Shown here: positions 9,501-21,071 of the stretch, in pieces | Layout of the letters: every line of letters begins with the position of its first letter | Position numbering within the stretch: the first letter of the stretch is position 1 | Source: Temnothorax longispinosus | Taxonomy: Eukaryota > Arthropoda > Insecta > Hymenoptera > Formicidae | Length of the DNA stretch: 64,000 bases | Assembly: GCF_030848805.1 (NCBI RefSeq) | Contig: NC_092358.1 | Coordinates: 24,169,073 to 24,233,072, forward strand | Reading direction: 5' to 3' | Program-made: the position numbers and the translations under genes | Notes under the pieces: model-generated | The model's database searches: none | Seen by the model: the letters and a program-made list of their open reading frames with translations, nothing else | What the model was told of the DNA's origin: nothing

Positions 9501-11885
9501 TCTGAAGGATCTTTCCTTACTCTTCATTTTTTCTTCCAATGTGTCCGACTGTTTTCCTTCGCGCAGGAAATACGACGCACGAGTGTTTGCGGCAACGCGT
9601 AAATGTCCGTTAGTCTTAAAGCCGTGTGCGCGAGAGATGTAGTAACGATATCGATAGATATGCAGTCGTCGCGCGAGGGATGGGAGAATGCGCCAGGAAA
9701 CGAATTGTACAAGGAGCACGTCGAGTGGTGCGGCACAGTCCAGTATTCCCAATGCTGTTCCAGGCCCGATGACCTGATTGTTGGCAGTTCGGGAAAAAGC
9801 GCATTAAGAATTACCCACGAGGAGAGACACCAATTTACGATAGTTCACCAAAGTATCGGCATTGTAAATTTAATTATTTAGAAATAATTAGTTAACGCCT
9901 ACGCGCACGCATACGTCAAATTCTTTAAGAGACAGAATATTGAATCTCGAACAAATTAAATTAGCGGACAGATTTTGAATTTAAGCATTAAAAAATGATT
10001 GTTAACGCATGTATTTATACACGTAGAAAGTCTCTAAAGAAAATGTCCTAAATTTGAAATAAAATTAAGAGCTTCGTCTCCATAATTTCGAGATTCTGAA
10101 TATATCTCGAGTGAAGATGCTGAATGAAGAATTTTATTGTCGAGAGTACTTAATTAAGAGCGATACACGTAAAAGTATGAAGATCATGAGGTCGCGAGAA
10201 TCATTTAATTGCGTCGAAATACGAGTAAAAATTGCACCTTCAATTGCGACACAATTAATTACGTTGCTGCTAATGAGATCGCGAATAAATTGATTGCTTT
10301 CAGGCCACGGAGCGGAGAAGGACCCAGCTCCAAGGTGGAAACGACTGAATCAACATGAATCTCGCGACGACGAGCTATATGAAAAGAATGAAGAGAAATC
10401 GAATGCAGCATCCTTTTTTTTTATTTTTATTGAGTTTCAATCTTATGCTCTAAATATGCATCTTCTTTCGCAACTTATGTCTCCCTTTTGTCTTCTACCT
10501 TCCATGTGTACCGTTTTTCCGTTATATTTTGCACCCGTACATGCATACGTACGCGCACAGTCGCGGGATTTTGCATCTGCACACACGTACACATCGACGC
10601 GTGTGTATACTCTTTCGATAAGTGGCCACTCGACACCGTACGAGCGAGACGAACACGTACCTTTCTATTCGTGGCACAATTTTCGGGGATCGATATATTG
10701 AGCGATGTACCGGTGACTTCAAATTGCGTGGTAGTTAGCGCCTCTCTGTCAGGGTTTTTTTCGGCGAGAGAGTCCAATGAGAAGAGACGCAGGAAGACAT
10801 GAGCGGTGCATTGTCTTCCTCCAAATATCACAGCTGAAACACTTTTTATTTATTAACATTATTCAATAATAAGTATCTTCTGACACAGTTTATTGCATAA
10901 TAATAATTGCCTAAATAAATTGAAGTATGTTTTAATCTAATAAATTTTCTTTCACCAATTTGAAGATTTTTTTTTTTTTTTGCGAAAATAGGAAGGTTTC
11001 GTTTACTGCACTTTTCCAACATATTTTACCTTAATTCGAGAATTTTTCGTTGCGATCAACAAATTTTTTCCGGAATACGCCTAAAAGGAATTAAATCGTG
11101 AAGTATCAGCGACGTAATCAGAAAAAATAAGAAAATGCAATAAATTAAGAAAAAAAAAATCTGGAAATCTCGGGAATTTAATCCCGGATAAGAGGAATAA
11201 AAAAAAGAGACTTGTAAACGTGTTTCGCGATTCGCGATTGTACGAAAAAACGCCAGGAGAATTTACGAATACAAATCCGCCGCGATGACGACGCTGATAT
11301 GCCGCATTGAGGTAAACCAATGACACGGGGTATCCCGCGGGGGATTTACCACCCCGTCTCCCTTCTTCTTCTCGCCGATCCAGCTCGCGATACTCCAGAT
11401 TCTATCCATCGTACGTCATGAGCGAGAGAGAGTTACCCCTTCTTTTTACCGCCAGTACTTCTTCCCTCTGTGCCTCCGTTAAGTGGAGTAGGAGGAGGAG
11501 GTGGGATTGGTGGCAGGAAGGTATTGCCACTGTTACACATCACCTTTACAGCCACCACCACGACCGGCACCACCACCACCCGCACCACCCCCACGTCGTC
11601 GTAGGGAGCTCGTCTATACGCAACGATGAGGATTCTGCAGATTTGACAAAGTCGTTTCAAGAACTCAGTCGTCGACTGCGCGTCCTCGTAAATTCGGGAC
11701 ACCGATTAGGGGAGCTTTAGCTCGCTCGACCGCGCCGGAACCCCGCTTCCGGATTACTTCGAGACTCTTAATTTTCTTTTTCTTCTTTTTCTCCCTTTTT
11801 TTCTTCCACCTCGTCCCAAGTGAACGATTTTTTTTCCTTCTTGTGTGCCGTTTTGATCTTCGCGAAAATGCGTTAACGCGAAAGT
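6531..11885. other. Intergenic DNA with tandem repeats; probable 5' region of the channel gene
   Basis: No gene is recognised. It contains the tandem repeats at 6810-7160 and an AT-rich part to about 8.4 kb. Around 8.4-9.0 kb and 10.3-11.8 kb it is GC-richer, with polypyrimidine and CAC-rich runs, as expected of promoter or noncoding leader exons of the channel gene starting at 11886. A possible leader acceptor (TTTCAG) lies just before 10304. The open frames here are low-complexity (for example a His-rich reading at 11418-11720) and I do not call them. Confidence 0.5.
6810..7160. repeat. Three-copy AT-rich tandem repeat
   Basis: Copy 1 starts at about 6810 and copy 2 at about 6930, exactly 120 bases later. 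A third, more diverged copy starts at about 7081. Shared blocks include GACATATAATTCATAATTCG, TAATCAAGTTTGATAATxTA and CATTGTCTTxATTTTATTTA. Copies 1 and 2 also share a CAGTGCCT block. No coding potential is visible. Confidence 0.75.
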
Positions 11886-14800
11886 ATGTCCATGGAGGAG
11901 ACACACGGAGGCGGCATGTCTTCCGCGACGCTCTCGTCCGTCTTGCTCCTTCTACTTTTCGGTCGTGCCGCGAATGCTCAGTAAGTAGTAAACTTGTCAT
12001 AGCGTTGCAAAAATTAAGTTTTAGTATTGATATACCAAAATCAGAAAATCTTTAATAAAAAACGTATCTTTTTAGCAATTAATTCAGAAAATAAGTGAAA
12101 TTCTCCCTCTCTCTCTTCTTCCTGTTATATAACGAGATTAAAAAGCCTTATTAGTACATTGATCGATAAAAATTTATATTTAATATTAATAAATGAAGCG
12201 TATGTATCGCATTTATCTTATTTAAATAATTAACTAGTGGATTCGCAGTATAATAAAAAAATAATGTCACATCCAATAACACATTCAATTATATGTTTTA
12301 AAGAAAGTGTTCGCGATGTTTGCTTTGCAGGAAAAGTTTAGAATTTTTCGATCTCCTACCCGAAGATCCTAAGTTGTATGACAAAATGCGACCTCCCAAG
12401 AAAGATGGTCAGGCAACCGTCGTGTATTTTCATGTTACCGTGATGGGACTCGATTCCATCGACGAAAACTCAATGGTAAACGCATAATTTTAAAAGTGAT
12501 ATAATATATATATAATTACAAAATTTATTTTTACATTGTAAGTCCAATCGCTTGTTAATGAGAATTTCAAAACGTAGTTTCATATTATCCATTATTAATT
12601 ATTGTTTACGGATAAATAATTATCTCAACGGTAAATCTTTACAGACGTATGCCGCCGATATTTTCTTTGCCCAAACGTGGAAAGACAATAGACTTCGATT
12701 GCCAGAAAATATGACGTCCGAGTATAGGTACATAAATTCATTAGTGGACTTCCGATAATTTTCGATATTTATGTATTTTTTTATTCAGAATAATTTTATT
12801 TTCATATTTCTTTAAAAGTTTCTGTGACTAATCGTTATCTCTCATCTCACTTATTATTATATGTGTCAAAATTTAAGATTATTAGAAGTCGACTGGTTGA
12901 AAAACATGTGGCGGCCGGATTCCTTCTTTAAGAACGCAAAGTCGGTGACTTTTCAAACAATGACGATACCGAATCACTATCTGTGGCTGTATAAGGACAA
13001 AACCATTCTCTACATGGTGAAGTGAGTTTATGAAAAATTTTCATCACAGATATGCGTTTCCCATATGCGTGAAATACAGGAATATCGGTGATTTCAGGTT
13101 GACTCTGAAACTTTCTTGCGCCATGAATTTTCTGATCTATCCTCACGATACGCAAGAGTGTAAACTGCAAATGGAAAGTCGTAAGACATCTTTATCTGTA
13201 AAAGAATTTAGTCTAGAGTACACTTTAGGAAATTACACGTGTAATTACGTTTTATAATACAACTATGCCATTTTTATCCATGTCTCTCATTTAAAAAAAT
13301 GAGAAAATTTATTCATATAGTTATCACTTATTATTATTCATAGTTATTATTTATTTATAGTTATATTCATTTATAGTTACATATCCAACAATTAGTTTAA
13401 ATACCATGTTAGATAAGTAATTATTAATTATTCATCTAACTGATTATTAATTACTCATATAATATTATAAATATACGAGTGAATAATTATCCGCACTTTA
13501 TTTCTATAATTAGAACAGTAGAGAACGTACAATTACATTTTTCAACATACTCTCTACATATTGATCTGTGGTAAATTGATGACCTCTTAAGGCATCTTTA
13601 AATGGACCAAACAGATGATAATCGCAATGGTAACGCCGAGGCCTATTGTCGAAAGATGTTTTGTTGTTGCATGACAATGCACATCCACATACTGCTGCCT
13701 ATACTATTCAAACATTTCAGAAATTGAGTTTCGAAGTATGGCATCCTGCATATAGTCCAGATCTCACACCCTCGAATTATCATCTGTTTGATCCATTTAA
13801 AGACATGCTTTAAGAGTTCGTCGACTTGCCACAGACCAATAAGTATGTGCAAGAAGTGCATACATGACTGAGAAACAAATCAAAATCATTTTTTTTTCCG
13901 AGGATATATGCAAGGTTGTAAAACACTGGAAGAAGCGCATTGAAAAGCAAGGGGACTATGTCAAAAAATGATGTAATTGTACGTTCTCTATTGTTGATCC
14001 GCCAAATTATAAAAATAGAGTGCGGGTAATTATTGACTTACCCTCGTATCGTATCAATTACACCTAATTACTTAACTAGATGAGTAATTAATAGATTATT
14101 TATGACGTCAATCAAATACCACGCATATTTCATGTCTCACGCGAAAAAACGAAACAACTTGATCGACAGTGTCGCACACGACGGACGAAATGATCTTCCA
14201 GTGGGATCCCGACGTTCCCCTCGTTGTAGATGAGAATATCGAGCTGCCCCAACTCCAGCTCGTTAAAAATTATACGGCCGACTGCACACAGGTCTATTCC
14301 ACTGGTAAGTGAATCGCGTAAAAATGACTGTTTTTATTATATCTTCAAGAATAACGCTGCGCGTTGTATTCGGCGTTATATTCCAAGGGGTGAGAAATTC
14401 GACCGACCGCCCATGCGTTGATATCACTTGAGTTTAATCTGTACTAAATGCCGAGCATGGGTATATTTCGTTGAAAATTACGTCATAACTTTCAGGTAAC
14501 TTTACTTGCCTCGAAGTCGTGTTCGTGCTGAAGCGACGTCTCGGCTATTACCTGTTTCACACTTACGTGCCGACGTGCTTGATCGTCATCATGTCGGTGA
14601 GTAAAGCGTCGTGGGAGCTTATCGCGTCGTAAAACGTCGAAAGTCTACCCTCGTGACTTTATCCCGTATATTTTTTGCCAAAAAAATGTCGCAGTGGGTG
14701 TCGTTCTGGATAAAACCCGAGGCCGCGCCCGCCCGAGTCACCCTGGGAGTCACCTCGTTGCTCACCCTCTCTACGCAGCACGCCAAGAGTCAGGCCTCCT

Positions 14801-15697
14801 TACCGCCCGTTTCATACCTGAAGGCCGTCGACGCTTTCATGTCAGTCTGCACGGTGTTCGTGTTCATGGCGCTGATGGAGTATTGTCTGGTAAACATCGT
14901 TCTCGGCGATTCGGATGCGCCCGCAGCGAAACCCGCGCCTCCGCCACCGCCGCCGCCGTCCTCGAGGACCCCGGACTCGGCTAAGCTCAAGATCTTCGAT
15001 ACCGCTGCCAAGGTAACGCGTGGATGGCGACTGGATGATCAGGGAGCCCTGAGAATTGATTTTAACAGAAAATAATCATGATACTTGCGCAATCAATTGG
15101 CTGAGATAGAAACGTCTGATAAAAACTCATAGAAGCATTATTAGAATGTTAAATTCTCCTTAAAGTGTCTGAAAACTATTACTTTGTGAGATGATAGTTT
15201 TATCACGATTGTTAAAATTGATTCCAGGCTCTTCTGCCTCGGACCACTTCCGTGTCTCGAATAGAGAAACAAAACAAGCATTGTTGTTGAAGAAAATTTA
15301 TTTGAAGCAGGTTCGCAGCTTCAAAAAATATTAACAACGGGGATAAATCGCTGAAATATTCGTATCGAGTTGTTTCAAGAAAATTTTACGATCTCGGTAG
15401 TTACATTTTGCAACGCTACCATCGTTCGTCCACCTTAAATCGCGTTCAGCTCTCTCCGAGGCATGGGAGACAGTCTGCATGATGACGGTTCAAGTTGTGA
15501 TCGTTGTCACGCAGGAAAACGCAATGTTGTTATCCTGCCGATCGCAGAAATCGCCGACTGTACCGCCTGGACCCACCCCGGCCCAAAAGGCGCGAATACG
15601 GGCGCTGAACATCGACCGCTTCTCGCGCTTCTTCTTCCCTTTCCTGTTCGCCGTGCTGAACGTCACCTATTGGATAATGTTCGCCGAGTATATTTAG
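11886..15697 (+). CDS. Cys-loop ligand-gated anion channel subunit (CG12344-like)
   Basis: Nine coding exons: 11886-11980, 12331-12475, 12645-12727, 12878-13021, 13098-13180, 14170-14304, 14496-14596, 14695-15012 and 15548-15697. All junctions are GT-AG with consistent phase, giving about 417 residues. An alternative last acceptor at 15515 would add 11. The protein is a pentameric neurotransmitter-gated channel subunit of the plasma membrane. A signal peptide ends near residue 31 (LLLLLFGRAANAQ). The Cys-loop is C-x13-C (CAMNFLIYPHDTQEC), and a second Cys pair (DCTQVYSTGNFTC) is typical of glycine- and glutamate-gated chloride channels. M2 begins PARVTLGVTSLLTLST, the anion-selective form. 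A proline-rich M3-M4 loop and a final M4 (NVTYWIMFAEYI) follow. Overall it most resembles the orphan insect subunit CG12344. The ligand cannot be read from the sequence. The start ATG follows an in-frame stop. Confidence 0.9.
13491..14025 (+). mobile_element. Internally deleted, dead mariner-like element in channel intron 5
   Basis: Imperfect terminal inverted repeats of about 50 bp bound the element. The left end is CCGCACTTTATTTCTATAAT and the right end is its near-complement ending AAAATAGAGTGCGG. Both contain the block AGAGAACGTACAATTACAT, and both ends abut TA. Inside, on the plus strand, is the C-terminal part of a mariner transposase: LLHDNAHPHTA carries the second catalytic aspartate, and HPAYSPDLTPSNYHLF carries the third. 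Stop codons and frame breaks follow. The N-terminal half, including the DNA-binding region and first aspartate, is missing, so it cannot move on its own. It lies wholly inside an intron. Confidence 0.85.
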
Positions 15698-16081
15698 ACA
15701 GTGACATCGGGAACACTGACCGCGGAAACATCGCGCGATACTTCAAGAGGAGCACGAATGAGGGGACGAGCTCTGAAGCTCTCTCTTTCTCTCTCTCTCT
15801 CTGCGAGCGCAGAGAATACTCCGGAAACACGTCAGGAGAAACGAAGAACCATAAAATATTTCAGAAAAAATGTGTCACTGCGATAAATTTGCAATCGTAG
15901 TTACGTCGATCGAACGAAAATAGAGTAAGGTTTCGCGACTAATAAAATTCTGATGGAAATCTGAAGATATGGCACGAGTAACAATAAAACTTAGCGATAA
16001 CAATGACAAACGCAGAAATGCCTATCTTTTTAGAATGTTACTCTTCCGGAAACCTTTAATTCTTCTTTAACTCTTTCTTAA

Positions 16082-16771
16082 GGGGGTATGACACCTTTGA
16101 GCATGAAATTTAACCTCTTTTTCACGATTTGTTTTAACATATAAGGATTAGAGCAATCGAAAATCGACTTTAAGGGGTCTTTTTATTATACATTAAAGAT
16201 GTAAAAAAAATTTTTTTTGTATATAAAATCATGTTCGTACACCCTGTCAAAAGAGGCCGTGTGCGTCACAGGGGTCCAGCTGGTGTACATGATTTCGGCT
16301 GACTGGTATGACCTAGAACAGAAATCCAAAAAAATTCTTAATCTGTGATAGATTGGCTATGGAAGTACGTAGGATTTTTGAAAAATATTGATTTTTGCGA
16401 AATTGACACTAATTTGAACAAAAGTGTCCAAATTTACACTGAAAAATCGTGTATAAAATTGGTTCCCAAAAAAAACTAACAATCCAATTTAAAAAATCCT
16501 AAGTACTTTCATAGCCAATCTATCACAGATTAAGAATTTTTTTGAATTTCTGTTCTAGGTCATACCAGTCAGCCGAAATCATGTAACCAGCTAGACCCCC
16601 GTGACGCACACGGCCTCTTTTGACAGGGTGTATTTTATATACAAAAAAAATTTTTTTTACATCTTCGATGTATAATAAAAAGACCCCTTAAAGCCGATTT
16701 TCGATTGCTCTATTCCTTATATGTTAAAACAAATCGTGAAAAGAGTTCATGCTCCAAGGTGTCATACCCCC
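16082..16771. mobile_element. 690-bp foldback element flanked by TTAA
   Basis: The two halves are inverted copies of each other for roughly 300 bases per arm. The outer ends are GGGGGTATGACACC and GGTGTCATACCCCC. Each is flanked by TTAA (16078-16081 and 16772-16775), the target-site duplication of piggyBac-type transposons. Arms share long blocks such as AAGAGGCCGTGTGCGTCAC with its complement, and ATTCTTAATCTGTGATAGAT with its complement. The spacer near 16.40-16.46 kb is short and AT-rich. There is no transposase, so this would be a non-autonomous foldback MITE. The piggyBac link rests on the TTAA only. Confidence 0.85.
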
Positions 16772-19664
16772 TTAAGATAGAGAATTTTATTATAAAACAT
16801 TACCTGTTATCGTGACACGCTCGCCAAGATGTTTTCTCTGACTGCTCACTTTTTTCGTCCGCTCGACAAAAATTCGATATGTAACAAACACTCATATAAT
16901 TATGATTCAGCCATGACGTATTTTGATCGCTTCAAAAGCGTTCAAAAGCAAAAATTTACTTTCTTCTCTCTGCTAATTAGACATTTTGACTATAATTAAT
17001 TACTAATTAATCGTATACATCGTCATGAATTTTGCTTTCCAAAGGATCTTTTTGTCACGAATAAACTTGTAAAACTTCCCAGAGAATAAGTAAGAGATTA
17101 CGCCTAAATATAATAGAGCACAATGATGTACAGTAAAGTTGCATATTAATTCGAATGAATTTAGAAAGTGGTAATAGGTTTATTCAGCTTCATTTGTATC
17201 GCTTCGTTCATTACGTAAAACTCATAATTCAAAGGCCGAATAGAAAGTTTGTAGATATTATCGGTCATTCGCGGTAATCTAATGTGTCTCTTATACGAAA
17301 TAATATGTCGATTCACGATTTATAAATATTATCAAATCAACCAACTGAACTTTACGTCATCGAAAAGTTGTAACAATGAATGTTTCTTGACATAAAAGTC
17401 TCTATTGTACAACTGTATCATTAAAAATGTGTCTAATAAAGAGCTATTATGTTCTCTCGCTCATGATTATTGTCCGTCAGAACGATTTCAATCAAATCCC
17501 GATTAACTTAATCGATTAATGTATCAAGCAGTATCTATACTATTTTTGTTAATATAGATAAGATTGTTAATTTTTGTTTAACATTTTGAAAAAAAAAGAT
17601 TTAAATAAGAACAATGAATTATATAGTTACAAGTTTTGCTTTAAAGGACTCTTCGTATATAATTAGTTACCATTGTCTGTTCCATCATTAAAGAAAATGA
17701 TTGATTGCGAGAATCATTATAGCCGTATGTGCCCTCTATTGGTGCTAAGCAAGACTATGAAATACAATCATCGTCAGTAAGAAGGGAATCTCTTGGCTTT
17801 TATTCTCCGCCTACTTTCCACCCCCACCAACTGCGACGACAGGATCGTAGCACCCACGCACCACGACAAGCAGATGAAGGTTAGCGCCCCAGTGACGTTA
17901 AAATATCATTCTGTCCTCGTTTCACTGCCTGGTATCAATATATTGATATATGATTGCAATAAAGACTATTACGATAAATTTAGGTGAATAATATTGAGCA
18001 ATGAAAAAAGATTTACAATAATATCTGCTATGTAAGAATTATTTATCTTAGTTTACATTAAGAATCATAAGTTTATTGCATATGATATTAATGAAATAAA
18101 AAATTACTTTGTGTATGTGTAAATTTCGATAAATTATACAAAATAAACACTTTACAGTGATGCTGCAATTATAAAATTAATTGTAAATTCGAAAAAGGCG
18201 CAAGTCCGCACAAACATCCTTTTAGTATAAAGCACGTCTATAGTAATTTGTATCGTTCTATCACGAATTAGTACAGCTGTCTTTATGCAATTTTTCGTGG
18301 AATACAATTTTACATGTCTCTATTATTGAACGATTCGTATAAACAGTTTTTTTAATTAAAGCACACACTCGTGTGCTTTTTTCTACAAGTCTACAACTCC
18401 ACCTCACGCTCTACTATTAATTGCGATGTGTATAATATGAGAAATAAATTCTTGACGAAAAGCGAAATTGTCCGTTGTCGCGGACACGCAGTCCGATACA
18501 ACGAATCAGTACATTCGCGCGGGGGGGGAAGCGGAAAGTGGGATCATCGCGGAGGAAGGAAGCGTAGCGTGGGCCGCCTTATCTGTACAACGTAGCCCGG
18601 CATACGATAGCAGGATGCCATTGCCTTCTCTTCCTCGTCTCGCCTTTCCAGGACAGTTCGCTTTCCGTCCTCTTCCGTCACGCGCGAAGATACACGTCAT
18701 CGAAGATTGGTGGGAATCGGGAGCACTGCGTGCAGCAGGCCGAAGTATTGCTGAAGTAATAATTATATATATGCTCGGATTGAAATAATTAATTCGCTAT
18801 CTGCTTCCCGGAAGTAACGACAGATGCATGAACACTTAAATTCCCCCTTGATCTCTTCCGCGAGATCTTTATTCTTTCAAATGTTAAATGTAATTTATTG
18901 CAAAATATATCTTTAATATAAATATATAAGAATTTATTTGCCTTAGAAAAAGACAGTTCCGAAAGAGATTGAGAATGGAGACTTACTTCGCGAAATTTAA
19001 AAAGTATTTGAAATATAATACTTCTTTGTCGGGGTCTACAAAATCAATGACACCAACTAAATTTCTTTTTTTTTTTTAATATTATCCGATCGAAAGATAA
19101 AACTCTAAACTAAATAAAATAAATTTATGTAACATAAATAGATTGATTTGAAAGGACGGCTGTATCAGATGTCGTTTATACATCGGCGGCGATTTGTATA
19201 TCTCTTGAACAGATTTTAAAAGACGACAGGAACAGCGAGTATGCCGCACATGTGTGCCGCAGTAACATAAGCGTCGGGTGTAACGGGTGTGCGAAAGTAT
19301 CGTATATCGACCCACGAGGGTTCGAACAAATTGGAACGCCGACGATTCGGAATTCTCAATCTTTTACGATAAAGCCCTCTCCGCGACGTTGCGTGTACGA
19401 AAAAAAAACTGATATCAGGCGACAGAACATTGACCCGCGATAGAAGAAGAGACCTATGATATTTACGCTGTACGATTTATAGAACGAATATTTATCTTCT
19501 TTCGCTGCTCTCTTTAGAACGTAATCATCACGGAAACCTATTAATATCTGTTTATATATAAATAAGACTTATTCGGTATAACTGACGTTCAACGCAATTG
19601 TGCGAGACTTCCCCAAACACGCGTGGCGACCCTCTCGCGTACCCGGTGCGAAGAACAAAGCCAT

Positions 19665-19763
19665 CCCAAACAGCATGTTTAAAAGACATCGTAAAGATGT
19701 CTCTTAGACACGTATGTCTAAAAGATGTCTTCACAACGTTTTCTAAACATGCGTGCTGTCCGG
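19665..19763. repeat. Short foldback interspersed repeat, copy 2
   Basis: A 99-bp relative of the repeat at 241-343. It has inverted ends (CCCAAACAGCATG at the left, GCATGCGTGCTGTCCGG region at the right) and the shared core AAAGATGTCTCTTAGACACG followed by TAAAAGATGTCTTCACAA. Two copies in one window with conserved ends mark it as a mobile or dispersed family. Confidence 0.6.
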
Positions 19764-19899
19764 AATGTCTACGCTCGCTAAGATCCGATGACCAAAAACT
19801 TCGACGACATTTTTAAAAAATCGTACTTTTCGTTACTCAGGGTACAAGTAAAAAAAAAACCCATGTTTGCAATGGAATTTCAATGACCTGCGCCCGAAC

Positions 19900-20493
19900 C
19901 TTTCCCAAGGATCGGAGGATCGCTCTTCTCGCAAAGCCTATAGCTCTTCTCTCGGGTCTCGCCTGCGGCCCTTACCACCCGCCGTTCGGCCCCGCTCGTC
20001 CGCTTCCCAAGCCCAAGTCCCGTGTCGTTTTCCCTCTCCGTTCCGTTGCCACCCGATGATGATTCTATGTACGGCACTGACGGGCACGAGACTCGGAGGC
20101 ACGGAGCGGAGTCGCGACCCGACAAGCCGAGGGACTCACTTGCGAGAGAGACGGAGTCACGAGGCGCGTCCGCGAGGCCGCGTTTTTTTTCATTATCCGT
20201 CTCGCCCGTCTCGCGTTTTGCGAGGGTGCACCCGCACCTGTCGCACGGATCCGCCGACAGTCGTTATCGCACGTGGGATAACGAGACTCCGGGACTCTCG
20301 GCGGCCACGAGGAGAAGAGGCCGAGGAATTCGGCGGAAGGGGAACTTCGATCTCGGTGCTCCAAGCGAGATCTCTCGACGTTCGTACCGACTCCGGAGGA
20401 GAGCGGCGGCCGCCGTCTCTCGAGGGAAAGAAGAAATACCTCGTCGGCCTGCACGTCGCGGGGAACGCTATTTTAGCGTGTATTTTAACCCAG
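19900..20493 (+). promoter_or_regulatory. Probable LanB1 promoter and noncoding leader exon
   Basis: A CpG-rich block ends in a good splice donor, ACCCAG|GTGAGC, at 20493/20494. An acceptor (TTTTCGTAG) follows at 20993, immediately before the exon with the LanB1 start codon. This fits a noncoding first exon spliced over about 500 bases. The long open frames here in several registers (for example 19867-20595) are explained by base composition. The transcription start itself is not visible. Confidence 0.45.
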
Positions 20494-21071
20494 GTGAGCC
20501 CTATCGGACGGTTTATTGGCAGTGTTTTTCGCAACGGAAATTGTCCCACGGGTGCGCGAAAGTGCGTTTCGCGTCGTTCATCGAGCGTTGCTTAATCGAA
20601 ACGTGCTCTAGCTGCTTCGAAATTTAATAATTCGTTCACGATTCGGAAGTAGGCGCAAAAAATTATTTTAAGATAATTATCTGCTGATATTAAAACGTTT
20701 TACGTATATGTATTTCTTTTATGTTTTTGCCCCGAATGTTAAATAATTTATAAAATTAAGTATCGTTAAATGTTCCGCTTGTCTGTTTCGCATTTGGTGC
20801 CATTTAAAAATTGATGGCTCTATGTGATAATATTTATAAATATATAAAACAAAATTGATTTAAATTGTAATTTTTTGTCGCATAATTTAAGGACAATTAT
20901 TTGTTAAAGTGTGCGACTAAAATAAATTACGTGACCCGTTATAAATTTTTCGCGATACGGTTTGTAATATTTTGGAATATTTTATTTTCGTAGAAACTCT
21001 CGAACCATCGTCGATGGCTTAACATCGTTGCGAAAAGTCCACAAAGACAGGCAGAAAAAAGAGACGGAAAA

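Larger units (their letters stand above)
15698..20000. other. AT-rich intergenic DNA between the channel gene and LanB1
   Basis: No gene is recognised. The stretch holds the channel 3' UTR (including a CT-rich run near 15780-15802), the foldback element at 16082-16771 and a second short foldback repeat at 19665-19763. Short open frames at 17793, 18371, 18468 and 19252 have no recognisable content. The DNA becomes GC- and CpG-rich after about 19.9 kb, where the LanB1 promoter is expected. Confidence 0.55.

Noticed and set aside
9603..9881. 92-codon plus-strand frame
   Set aside because: No recognisable motif, partly open on the opposite strand, and no splice or start context that would make it a gene.
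11418..11720. Open frame with a His-rich run (HHHDRHHHHPHHPH) before the channel gene
   Set aside because: The run comes from a CAC/CCAC low-complexity stretch, the frame matches no family, and it lies in the probable promoter or leader of the channel gene.
19300..19335. GGGTTCGAA word resembling a tRNA B box
   Set aside because: No A box at the right distance and no cloverleaf can be drawn around it.
19867..20595. 242-codon open frame on the plus strand, arginine- and serine-rich
   Set aside because: It lies in a CpG-rich block where several frames on both strands are open, has no recognisable domain, and overlaps a good splice donor placed as the LanB1 leader. Base composition explains it.
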